Shown here: piece after piece, positions 6,778 through 12,615 of the stretch
How the letters are laid out: each line of letters starts with the position of its first letter
Position numbering within the stretch: position 1 is the first letter of the stretch
Origin: CAZNAQ01 sp964585585
Lineage (GTDB): Bacteria > Patescibacteriota > Patescibacteriia > Patescibacteriales > JAGXOH01
DNA: 13,146 nucleotides
NCBI GenBank assembly: GCA_964585585.1
Contig: CAZPEL010000028.1
Span: 1 to 13,146, forward strand
Reading direction: 5' to 3'
Made by a program: the position numbers and the translations under genes
Notes under the pieces: model-generated
What the model saw: only the letters and a program-made list of their open reading frames with translations
The model's database searches: none
What the model was told of the DNA's origin: nothing

Positions 6778-7152
6778 ATGGAAGACTTCTCAGATCAAAA
6801 ATATACTTACTTTGTTCCGGATGAAGACTCCTTATCTCAAGAAGAGGGTCAAGAGCCAGAAACGAAAAATTCCCTGGACAAAAAGACCTCATCTCGACCC
6901 AAAATAGTCAGAAAAAGAACCAAGACCGGAGTTTGGCTTTCGGTTGCCGAAGCGGCCAACCTGGGAGGTATTCAAGGCAAGACCATCAGAAGAGCTATTA
7001 AGGAAAGACAAAATTTAAGATACAGGATAGTGAATAACAAATACAGAATAGAGTTAAGTTCCTTGGTTGATTTTATGCATACCACCAAAAAATTGGAGAA
7101 TAAATTTTACAAATACGGACTGGGTCAATATGTGCAAAAATGGAAAAAATAA
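6778..7152 (+). CDS. Small helix-turn-helix DNA-binding protein
   Basis: 124 residues, and the only plus-strand gene I can support. Residues 1-45 are polar, acidic then basic, and probably disordered. Residues about 52-78 (VWLSVAEAANLGGIQGKTIRRAIKERQ) form a MerR/excisionase-type helix-turn-helix. About 80-95 (RYRIVNNKYRIEL) looks like a beta wing, and the rest (SLVDFMHTTKKLENKFYKYGLGQYVQKW) is a conserved-looking C-terminal helix region. From memory, similar 'SKTIRRAI...YGIGQYV.KW' proteins recur in CPR genomes with no assigned function. There is no nuclease or recombinase domain. Four phased palindromes end just before the start codon, so autoregulation is a fair inference. No Shine-Dalgarno is seen. 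A bidirectional terminator follows. Confidence 0.85.
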   Translation: MEDFSDQKYTYFVPDEDSLSQEEGQEPETKNSLDKKTSSRPKIVRKRTKTGVWLSVAEAANLGGIQGKTIRRAIKERQNLRYRIVNNKYRIELSSLVDFMHTTKKLENKFYKYGLGQYVQKWKK

Positions 7153-7176
7153 AATGTATTTAATAGTTGGTGAATC

Positions 7177-7210
7177 AAAAAACCTCCGTTTAATACTACG
7201 GAGGTTTTTT
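7177..7210. terminator. Bidirectional terminator between the HTH and HU genes
   Basis: A perfect 12 bp stem (AAAAAACCTCCG 7177-7188 with CGGAGGTTTTTT 7199-7210) and 10 nt loop carry T-runs on both strands. It is placed 24 bp past the HTH stop and 32 bp past the HU stop. A small extra hairpin, CCGAG/CTCGG, lies at 7226-7239. Confidence 0.9.
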
Positions 7211-7242
7211 GATAGGCAGCTTAGGCCGAGAAAACTCGGTTA

Positions 7243-7524
7243 CTAAGACACTGCGTCTTTGGCCGCTTTGGAAAGTCGGAATTTAACCACGGTCTTGGCC
7301 GGAATGTTGATCTCTTCTCCGGTGGCCGGATTTCTTCCCTTCCTGGCCTTCCTTTTGGTCTTTACCAATTTACCAAAACCGGGCAGGGCGAATTCGCCGT
7401 TCTTCTTGACTTCCTTGTAAGCCAAGTCGCTTAGCTCATCAAAGAAGGCGTTTACCTCCTTTTTACTTTGACCGGTCTTTTCGGCCAAAGTGTTCACGAT
7501 CTGAGCTTTGGTCATTTTTGCCAT
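7243..7524 (-). CDS. hup: HU-family histone-like DNA-binding protein
   Basis: 93 residues, the standard HU length. MTKAQIVNTLAEKTGQSKKEV and NAFFDELSDLAYKEVKKNGEF form the helical dimerisation base. GFGKLVKTKRKARKGRNPATGEEINIPAKTVVKF contains the beta arm with the R-x-G-R-N-P-x-T-G signature whose proline intercalates into DNA. SKAAKDAV closes the fold. It bends and compacts the nucleoid. The first ATG (7524) gives MAKMTKAQ; a second ATG at 7515 is possible. There is no Shine-Dalgarno, but a hairpin lies 16-44 nt upstream and a good promoter further up. It is transcribed alone, convergent with the HTH gene. Confidence 0.97.
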   Translation of the reverse strand: MAKMTKAQIVNTLAEKTGQSKKEVNAFFDELSDLAYKEVKKNGEFALPGFGKLVKTKRKARKGRNPATGEEINIPAKTVVKFRLSKAAKDAVS

Positions 7525-7540
7525 AGGGCTTTTGGATCGA

Positions 7541-7568
7541 CCCTCTTCTTTTGAAAAAAAGAAGTGGG
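7541..7568 (-). promoter_or_regulatory. Leader hairpin of the HU gene
   Basis: CTTCTTTT/AAAAGAAG (7545-7552 with 7557-7564) makes 8 bp with loop GAAA, extended by CCC/GGG (7541-7543, 7566-7568) across one mismatch. It lies between the promoter and the ATG. Its wording (CCCACTTC...GAAG...GGGxCGA on the minus strand) resembles the hairpin at 3658-3691 before the S-layer gene. Confidence 0.5.
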
Positions 7569-7605
7569 GCCAATTAATTATTACTTTTTTAAAGTATTAT
7601 TATAC

Positions 7606-7634
7606 ATTATACACCAAAATCAATAAAAGGCCAA
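7606..7634 (-). promoter_or_regulatory. Candidate promoter of the HU gene
   Basis: On the minus strand, TTGGCC (7629-7634) and TATAAT (7606-7611) are separated by exactly 17 bp. A second TATAAT follows at 7599-7604. The leader would be about 75 nt. Confidence 0.6.
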
Positions 7635-7655
7635 TAGTGGCGGGAGTTTGATCAC

Positions 7656-8954
7656 TTAATCCTTGATACACCTAAGGGAAAGTCCATCAGATCTTGCGAC
7701 ATTTTCTTGTTTCATTTTCACTTCACCCGAACCATCTTTATAAAAAACATATTCAACCATCTCTTGGTCAAAAACATTACCATCATCAAAGCTCCAAAGA
7801 TGTAATTTTTCCCCCCTGTCTATATAACCCCCTTGGTCTGTTGAATCTCTGGCACCGGCATAATCACTATCATCAACCAACTCAGAAGCTTGTCCCTTTA
7901 TTTTTTCAAAATCCGAAGTATTGGGAATACGCCAGCCTTCCGGACAGATCCCCCTTTCTCCGCGTTCGCCCACTCCGTCAACCACAACAGACCACTGATA
8001 AAGAAGGCCCAAGGTTTCTGAACTACTACAATCCCTTCCGCTATTGCTTGAATTGGGAGGACAGGAATAATAGCCTCGATCAGCTGACCATTGGGAGTCC
8101 TTGTAAACAGGGCCTTTGGCGATATGAACATAATCGTTGTAAATCGTGGTGCGGACATTCTCGGCCATCCAGCATTGCTCCCCTATCTTAACAGTTTTAT
8201 AAAGATTGCTTTCAATATCCAAAATAGGATCCCCGCAAGAAGAATAGATACTCTTCGAGGTGGTTGTTGCCCAATCTTCAATCTTGCCATTGTTTGAAAA
8301 AGTGTCCTCTTTGCTCTTTGTTCTAGCAATTGTTATTTGGAAGAGATCGCTGTTGGTGATACCCAAACCCAGTCTTCTCATTATAGCAAAAGCATCAGAC
8401 GGTCTGCCCAAAAAATACCTCCTTTGGTCTTGGGGGTTGATGTACCAAGCCTCACCATTCTGCTCCACTTGAAGAAAAATGTTTCCGGCTTTACTGCGGG
8501 CAAATTCTTCATTCAATTCAAGTTCACCTGGTCCATTGGGATCGTAGCCCTGCTGTATTTCCTTTTTGTCATTATATCCATCGCCATCACTGTCCTTGTT
8601 TCCAATACTTGTTCCCAGGGCTTTTTCCAAATTATCAACAAGACCATCTTTATCCATATCCTCGCCGGACAACTCATTCAATATCCCAACCGGAATTTGA
8701 TCAAGTTTTGCCGTATCTATCCCCGCTCCCAATTCTCTCATCAATTCAAAAGCATCCTGAGGCCTACCCATAAAATATCTTTTTTTGTCCTCCGGGTTTA
8801 CATACCAAGCCTCCCCGTTTTCTTCTACCTGAAGCAAAATTCGGCCCGACAATTCCTCTTCCAGTTCCTGGGCTTGCGCTTTGTTAAATGAAAAAAGAGT
8901 AAAAAAAGCAAGTAAAAATAAAATCAAACCAAAAAATAATTTCTGTCTAAACAT
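7656..8954 (-). CDS. Exported protein with paired GRP modules and a C-terminal FISUMP domain
   Basis: 432 residues from the ATG at 8954. A longer frame reaches a TTG at 8990, but the ATG gives a clean signal peptide (MFRQKLFFGLILFLLAFF... KAQAQ), and the TTG falls in the candidate -35. Two copies of a module (about residues 36-80 and 157-201) read GRILLQVEENGEAWYVNP, KRYFMGRP, DAFELMRELG. Between them is DMDKDGLVDNLEKALG and DSDGDGYNDKKE, a Ca-binding TSP3-like linker. Residues about 240-432 match the FISUMP (Fibrobacter major paralogous) domain: YKTVKIGEQCWMAENVRT, ICPEGWRIPN, and terminal SLRCIKD, with several cysteines. The domain is found in secreted proteins and has no defined reaction. 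It sits directly behind its paralogue at 9014-11020. No terminator is seen before HU. Confidence 0.85.
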   Translation of the reverse strand: MFRQKLFFGLILFLLAFFTLFSFNKAQAQELEEELSGRILLQVEENGEAWYVNPEDKKRYFMGRPQDAFELMRELGAGIDTAKLDQIPVGILNELSGEDMDKDGLVDNLEKALGTSIGNKDSDGDGYNDKKEIQQGYDPNGPGELELNEEFARSKAGNIFLQVEQNGEAWYINPQDQRRYFLGRPSDAFAIMRRLGLGITNSDLFQITIARTKSKEDTFSNNGKIEDWATTTSKSIYSSCGDPILDIESNLYKTVKIGEQCWMAENVRTTIYNDYVHIAKGPVYKDSQWSADRGYYSCPPNSSNSGRDCSSSETLGLLYQWSVVVDGVGERGERGICPEGWRIPNTSDFEKIKGQASELVDDSDYAGARDSTDQGGYIDRGEKLHLWSFDDGNVFDQEMVEYVFYKDGSGEVKMKQENVARSDGLSLRCIKD

Positions 8955-8961
8955 AATAAAT

Positions 8962-8990
8962 ATTATAAAATTCTTTGCTTTGAAAAACAA
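8962..8990 (-). promoter_or_regulatory. Candidate promoter for a leaderless FISUMP-gene transcript
   Basis: TTGTTT (8985-8990) and TATAAT (8962-8967) are 17 bp apart. The ATG at 8954 begins 8 nt after the -10, where transcription should start. This favours a leaderless message and explains the missing Shine-Dalgarno. Confidence 0.5.
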
Positions 8991-9013
8991 TCAAAAAGAT
9001 GTTGCCAGAATAA

Positions 9014-11020
9014 TCACTCCTCTTTAACAATATGCCACTTCCCTTCTTTTAGGGCTTTATAAACTATTTTTCCGTTTATTTGCTTTAAATCTCTTATGTC
9101 ATTATACTCCTTTAATTTTCTACCTTTATAAACTACAAAGGCCTTATCATCTTTTTGGGCTATATAGGCCAATTCATTGTCTATTTTCTTAATAGAATAA
9201 ATTAGGTCATACCCCTCGCTTTCCTTGTTCCCGTTCACTACAAACCAGTCATCCCCCCGTCTGGCTATGTATGCCAATTTATTGTTTGTTTTTTTCAGGG
9301 ATAGACGATCAATAAAATCATATCTTTTTCCCTCCTCTCCGTTGTGGACCACGAAATACTCCCTGTTTTCTTCAGCTATATAAGTTAAAACACCGTCAAA
9401 AAAGGAATTAAGCGTAAAAACACGATCATATTTTGGCAATTCCTTATCTCCATAAACCACAAACCACTTTCCCCTTTCACCGGCGATATAGACCAATCTA
9501 TTGTTAAGATTCAAAAATTCGGGTGAGACTTGATCGTATTTTTTTTGTTCCTTTCCCCTGTAAACCACAAATTCTTCCTCTCCTTCTCTGGCCGCATAGA
9601 CCAGGCCGTCATCAATTTTTTTCAAATGTTTTTTGGCTGTTGGTTTGTTTCTGCTCCAAATATAATCATATTTCATCCTTTTTTCCCCTCCGTAAACCAC
9701 GAATTCCCGATCATACTTCTTCCCCCAATACACCAATTTTCCCTTCACTTCTATGGGATGGCCCACATTATCCAATCTCCTTCTTTCTTGGTTTCCGTAA
9801 ACTATAAACCAATCATTGCCCTCCCGGGCCTCATATGTCAATCGTCCGTTAACCTCGGTCAAATAATACCTGTACACCTCGTCATATTTCTTTAACTCCT
9901 CTCCGCCGTAAACCATGAATTGTTTATCTCCTTCTGTGGCCACATAAGCCAATTTATTGTTATTTACCAAAAAGGACCCGAGCTTCACATCTTCATAATC
10001 TTTCTGCTCCTCTCCGTCATAAACCACAAATTCTCTGTCCCCCTCTTCGACTACATATATCAATTTGCCGTTTATTTTAGCCACGGAATCAGGAATTATC
10101 CTGTTATATTTTTTTTGCTCTTTGCCGTTATAGACTATAAATTCCTTTTCCCCTTCAACGGCTCTATAGGCTATCTTGCCCTCTATTTCAAAAAAGGTTT
10201 GGCTATTCGCTCCTATGTCATCATATTTCTTGCCTTCCTCGCCATTATTGACCACAAACCATTTATCATCTTCTTGGGCCTTGTATAAAATTTTACCCCC
10301 TAGATCAACAAGAGACTTGATCTCGTCATAGCCCTTATGTTTGACAAAATTTATACTAACATCCTTTTCAGTGCCATTATCCAACAATTCTTCATCCGCT
10401 TCTATCTTTTTGATATTTTCTTCGGTTATTCCCATGCCCAAATGGCGCATAACCTGAAAAGCATCGGCCGGCCGTCCCAAAAAATACCTCTTGCCGTCCT
10501 CTGGATTAACATACCAGGCCTCGCCATTGTTTTCCACTTGTAAAAAGATCTTGCCTGCCTGCTTTCGGGAGAAACTCTTATTAAAATTCAAACCCCCTTG
10601 TCCATTGGGATCATGGCTTCCCTGTAACTCCGTTTTATCATTGTAACTATCACCATCTGAGTCCTTTTTGTTGACTTCGGTTCCAATAGCTTGTTCGAAA
10701 AGGTCAGGCAAGCCGTCCTGATCGGAGTCTTTTCCGGTCAATTTATCCAATCCTCCTATGGGAATTTGGGATAAATTGGCTGAACTTATTCCAATACCCA
10801 GATTTCGCATCAATTCAAAAGCATCCCGGGGTCTGCCCATAAAATATCTTTTTTTATTCTCCGGATTAACATACCAGGCCTCTCCGCTTTGCTCCACCTG
10901 AAGAAGAATTCGACCCGATAGATCCTCGGACAAACTCTGGGCTTCAACTTTACCCCCGAAAAAGAAGGTAGCAAAAATAGTTAAAACAATAAAACAATAA
11001 AACAATTGCTTTTTAAACAT
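9014..11020 (-). CDS. Exported protein with paired GRP modules and twelve beta repeats
   Basis: 668 residues from the ATG at 11020; the frame opens 3 codons earlier at a TTG, which is less likely. A signal peptide (MFKKQLFYCFIVLTIFATFFFGG... VEAQ) is followed by two modules as in the downstream paralogue (about residues 35-80 and 155-200, GEAWYVNPE..KRYF(M/L)GRP..AF..MR.LG) around a DSDQDGLPD/DSDGDSYND linker. From about residue 235 to the end there are twelve repeats of about 35-40 residues, consensus 'inGkl.Yia.egd.eFvVy.GeE.kkYD.v', for example KINGKLIYVVEEGDREFVVYDGEEQKDYEDV. The spacing and hydrophobic pattern suggest a beta-propeller or similar solenoid; I do not recognise a named family. 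A secreted or surface binding protein is likely. No catalytic motif is seen. Confidence 0.85.
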   Translation of the reverse strand: MFKKQLFYCFIVLTIFATFFFGGKVEAQSLSEDLSGRILLQVEQSGEAWYVNPENKKRYFMGRPRDAFELMRNLGIGISSANLSQIPIGGLDKLTGKDSDQDGLPDLFEQAIGTEVNKKDSDGDSYNDKTELQGSHDPNGQGGLNFNKSFSRKQAGKIFLQVENNGEAWYVNPEDGKRYFLGRPADAFQVMRHLGMGITEENIKKIEADEELLDNGTEKDVSINFVKHKGYDEIKSLVDLGGKILYKAQEDDKWFVVNNGEEGKKYDDIGANSQTFFEIEGKIAYRAVEGEKEFIVYNGKEQKKYNRIIPDSVAKINGKLIYVVEEGDREFVVYDGEEQKDYEDVKLGSFLVNNNKLAYVATEGDKQFMVYGGEELKKYDEVYRYYLTEVNGRLTYEAREGNDWFIVYGNQERRRLDNVGHPIEVKGKLVYWGKKYDREFVVYGGEKRMKYDYIWSRNKPTAKKHLKKIDDGLVYAAREGEEEFVVYRGKEQKKYDQVSPEFLNLNNRLVYIAGERGKWFVVYGDKELPKYDRVFTLNSFFDGVLTYIAEENREYFVVHNGEEGKRYDFIDRLSLKKTNNKLAYIARRGDDWFVVNGNKESEGYDLIYSIKKIDNELAYIAQKDDKAFVVYKGRKLKEYNDIRDLKQINGKIVYKALKEGKWHIVKEE

Positions 11021-11064
11021 ATGGATCAATACTTTTAAAAAAATTAAAATTGTTTCACTATTTT

Positions 11065-11093
11065 ATTATACCAATTTTAAAGCTAAAAAACAA
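11065..11093 (-). promoter_or_regulatory. Candidate promoter of the twelve-repeat protein gene
   Basis: TTGTTT (11088-11093) and TATAAT (11065-11070) with a 17 bp spacer, the same hexamers and spacing as before the downstream paralogue. The leader would be about 38 nt and carries no Shine-Dalgarno. The -35 overlaps the T-tract of the preceding terminator. Confidence 0.6.
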
Positions 11094-11118
11094 AAAAAAC
11101 ACCCTTTCAAGAGTGTTT
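11092..11118 (-). terminator. Intrinsic terminator of the methyltransferase gene
   Basis: On the minus strand AAACACTCT (11110-11118), loop TGAA, AGGGTGTTT (11097-11105) form a 9 bp stem with one G-T pair, followed by a T-run (8 T in all, 11092-11099). It begins 11 nt past the stop codon at 11129. Confidence 0.85.
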
Positions 11119-11128
11119 GGGGTATAAT

Positions 11129-11650
11129 TTATCTAATATAAACATAAAGACCGTTCTTTTTCTCCGCCGGTTTCCAATCAGGAAATTGGAAATAGTTGCT
11201 TATCACCACCGCGCCCGGCTTTAATTCTTGTTTTAATTTCTCTTCCAGTTGGGGCATTATATAGAAAACCCCGAAAACTACGATACCCTGATAGCCGGAC
11301 AGGTCTTCGCGCCAATAGTTTTTCCGGCTTATCCCGGCCCTGTTGTCAAGCCGATATTTTTTTAATCTTTTTCGGGAAAAAAAGATCAAAAAAGGATTTA
11401 TCTCATAACCATGGGCCCGATATCCTTGTTGGGCCAAAGCTATCACCAATCTCCCGTCCCCGGATCCCAGGTCGGCCACCCTGCCCTTTTTCATCCTTGA
11501 GGCCAGCAAAGAAACCGCTTGCCTGGCCTTGGTCTTGGTGGTGGTGGCATAAGGGGCACCTTTGAAATAAGGCAAACCAAAGGCAAAGATCACTACCAAC
11601 AAAAACAGGATAGCGCCCAAGGAAAAGAATAGATATAGATAAAAGCCCAT
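11129..11650 (-). CDS. Membrane-anchored class I SAM-dependent methyltransferase, FAM173-like
   Basis: 173 residues from the ATG at 11650. The frame continues up to a TTG at 11722, but that stretch is a large inverted repeat and reads unlike protein. Residues about 4-28 (YLYLFFSLGAILFLLVVIFAFG) are a membrane anchor. YFKGAPYATTTKTKARQAVSLL precedes motif I, VADLGSGDGRLVIALAQQG, and the acidic strand-2 end HGYEINPFLIFFSRKR; FGVFYIMPQLEEKLKQEL and VVISNYFQFPDWKP follow. The anchor, the P-[FY]-x-T segment, DLGSGDGR, GYE.NP and the F-x-F-P-x-W ending all match the FAM173 group, whose mitochondrial members methylate lysines of ATP synthase subunit c or the ADP/ATP carrier. A lysine methyltransferase on a membrane protein is thus inferred; the bacterial substrate is unknown. 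It has its own terminator. Confidence 0.85.
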   Translation of the reverse strand: MGFYLYLFFSLGAILFLLVVIFAFGLPYFKGAPYATTTKTKARQAVSLLASRMKKGRVADLGSGDGRLVIALAQQGYRAHGYEINPFLIFFSRKRLKKYRLDNRAGISRKNYWREDLSGYQGIVVFGVFYIMPQLEEKLKQELKPGAVVISNYFQFPDWKPAEKKNGLYVYIR

Positions 11651-11664
11651 AAAGAAGGGGTCAA

Positions 11665-11738
11665 ATAAAGGATATGGTTTTTGTTGTTCCGGTCTGCCCC
11701 GCCATAGCCCTCGGGACAACAAAAACCATACCCTTTAT
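11665..11738. repeat. 74 bp hairpin-forming inverted repeat upstream of the methyltransferase
   Basis: Arms of 26 bp (11665-11690 and 11713-11738) pair at 24 of 26 positions around a 22 nt centre; the word GGTTTTTGTTGT and its complement are central. It lies 15 nt upstream of the chosen ATG. It could be a small inserted palindrome or a leader structure. No U-run follows on either strand, so it is not a terminator. Confidence 0.7.
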
Positions 11739-11763
11739 CCATTTATTTTCAAGACAAAAATAT

Positions 11764-11793
11764 ACATTTAAATGTACATTTAAATGTACATTT
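11764..11793. repeat. Tandem palindromic dodecamer ACATTTAAATGT
   Basis: Two full copies (11764-11775 and 11776-11787) and half a third (to 11793). Both the unit and its junction AAATGTACATTT are palindromic. A TATATT (minus, 11758-11763) abuts the array, placing it in the probable promoter region of the methyltransferase, so an operator is plausible. Confidence 0.6.
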
Positions 11794-11836
11794 TTACTTT
11801 GTTTCAGCTTATCACAAAAAATAATTCCGGTATAGA

Positions 11837-11862
11837 AAAACCCACTTTAGTAAGTGGGTTTT
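11837..11862 (-). terminator. Intrinsic terminator of the small membrane protein gene
   Basis: AAAACCCACT (11837-11846) pairs with AGTGGGTTTT (11853-11862) around a 6 nt loop. On the minus strand the stem starts within the TAA stop codon (11861-11863) and ends in TTTTTCT. Its position supports the gene upstream being real. Confidence 0.85.
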
Positions 11863-12139
11863 AAAACAGCCAGCAGACCTTGGACCCCAATATCAGAGCC
11901 ATAATAGGAATGCTGCCGAAAACAAAAAAATTCAAGGCAAGCTTGACCTCCTTTTGGGGGTATTCCAAAACTTTATCTAAAAAAATAAAAATAGATCCCC
12001 AAACCAAAAAAACACTAAAAAAGAACAAGATAAAGGTCATTGAGCAAGGCATAACCCAAAAAACCACCATAGCCAAAATGTTAGCCCTAAATATTGGCCT
12101 GGAGACACCCTCTACTCCGCCGATATCATAAATTATCAT
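11861..12139 (-). CDS. Small multi-pass membrane protein of unknown function
   Basis: 92 residues, family not recognised. After a short polar N-terminus (MIIYDIGGVEGVSRPIFR) come hydrophobic segments at about residues 19-53 (ILAMVVFWVMPCSMTFILFFFSVFLVWGSIFIFL, long enough for two helices) and about 68-92 (LALNFFVFGSIPIMALILGSKVCWLF), joined by the charged loop DKVLEYPQKEVK. The ATG at 12139 is preceded by a purine-rich AAGGGGG (12145-12151), an acceptable Shine-Dalgarno. A TATAAT (minus, 12177-12182) lies upstream without a convincing -35. A terminator overlaps the stop codon, so it is a single-gene unit. Confidence 0.7.
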   Translation of the reverse strand: MIIYDIGGVEGVSRPIFRANILAMVVFWVMPCSMTFILFFFSVFLVWGSIFIFLDKVLEYPQKEVKLALNFFVFGSIPIMALILGSKVCWLF

Positions 12140-12237
12140 TAGTTCCCCCTTCCGATCTTTGTAAGAACAAAAATTTATTATATATTCATTTTTCCTTGCT
12201 TTTAGTATATACCAAAATCCGGTCTTTTAAAAAAGAA

Positions 12238-12260
12238 GGGAGAACCAAAAAGGTTCTCCC
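12238..12260 (-). terminator. Intrinsic terminator of the 66-residue protein gene
   Basis: GGGAGAACC (12238-12246) and GGTTCTCCC (12252-12260) form a perfect 9 bp stem with an AAAAA loop. On the minus strand it is followed by TTCTTTTTT (12229-12237). It starts 22 nt past the stop at 12282. Confidence 0.9.
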
Positions 12261-12281
12261 CAAGTTTAAAAAAGAACTGGC

Positions 12282-12482
12282 CTACCACCTCGGCCACCTG
12301 ATAACTTCCCGAACCAAGTCTCCGGGCTCCTTAATAAGTCTTCTGCCATCCAGAAGAGTGGGTGAGGGCTGAACAGGACTACGAGTAGGAAACGGTTCCC
12401 CGGATGAAATTCCGGGCTTAGGGTCCATTAAACCTGATGGCGCAGCAGGAAGATCTTTGGGGTCCATCGGTCCCAATGCCAT
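12282..12482 (-). CDS. Proline-rich 66-residue orphan protein
   Basis: 66 residues; the sequence opens MALGPMDPKDLPAAPSGLMD and ends REVIRWPRW. No family is recognised. About one residue in five is proline, and the motif MDPK occurs twice (GPMDPKDLP and GLMDPKPG). A basic, helix-capable C-terminus (LLDGRRLIKEPGDLVREVIRWPRW) follows. No signal peptide or membrane helix is present, so it is probably cytoplasmic. A longer frame to a GTG at 12527 exists, but the ATG at 12482 has a perfect AGGAGGTG (12488-12495) 5 nt upstream, which fixes the start. Promoter, ribosome binding site and terminator are all strong, suggesting high expression. Its base composition is clearly richer in G+C than the surrounding DNA. 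Confidence 0.8.
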   Translation of the reverse strand: MALGPMDPKDLPAAPSGLMDPKPGISSGEPFPTRSPVQPSPTLLDGRRLIKEPGDLVREVIRWPRW

Positions 12483-12487
12483 AAAAA

Positions 12488-12495
12488 CACCTCCT
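12488..12495 (-). promoter_or_regulatory. Strong Shine-Dalgarno deciding the start of the 66-residue protein
   Basis: AGGAGGTG on the minus strand, 5 nt before the ATG at 12482. It is the best ribosome binding site in the window, where most other genes have none. An imperfect inverted repeat GTTC/GAAC (12512-12525) lies further up the leader. Confidence 0.85.
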
Positions 12496-12538
12496 TTCTC
12501 CTTGATTTTTTGTTCACAAAAGAACACAAGGGACTTAT

Positions 12539-12567
12539 ATAATATTATTTTTTGAAATATATGTCAA
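12539..12567 (-). promoter_or_regulatory. Sigma-70-type promoter of the 66-residue protein gene
   Basis: A consensus TTGACA (12562-12567) and TATTAT (12539-12544, 5 of 6) are separated by 17 bp. The leader to the ATG is about 50 nt and holds the Shine-Dalgarno. Confidence 0.75.
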
Positions 12568-12615
12568 GAAATATTGTGGAAATCTATATAAATTAAAACA
12601 TCCCGGCAAATCTTT

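Noticed and set aside
11651..11722. N-terminal extension of the methyltransferase to a TTG
   Set aside because: The added 24 residues are encoded by an inverted repeat; the ATG at 11650 leads straight into the membrane anchor.
12094..12372. 92-codon plus-strand frame
   Set aside because: It crosses a terminator and is antisense to two better supported genes.
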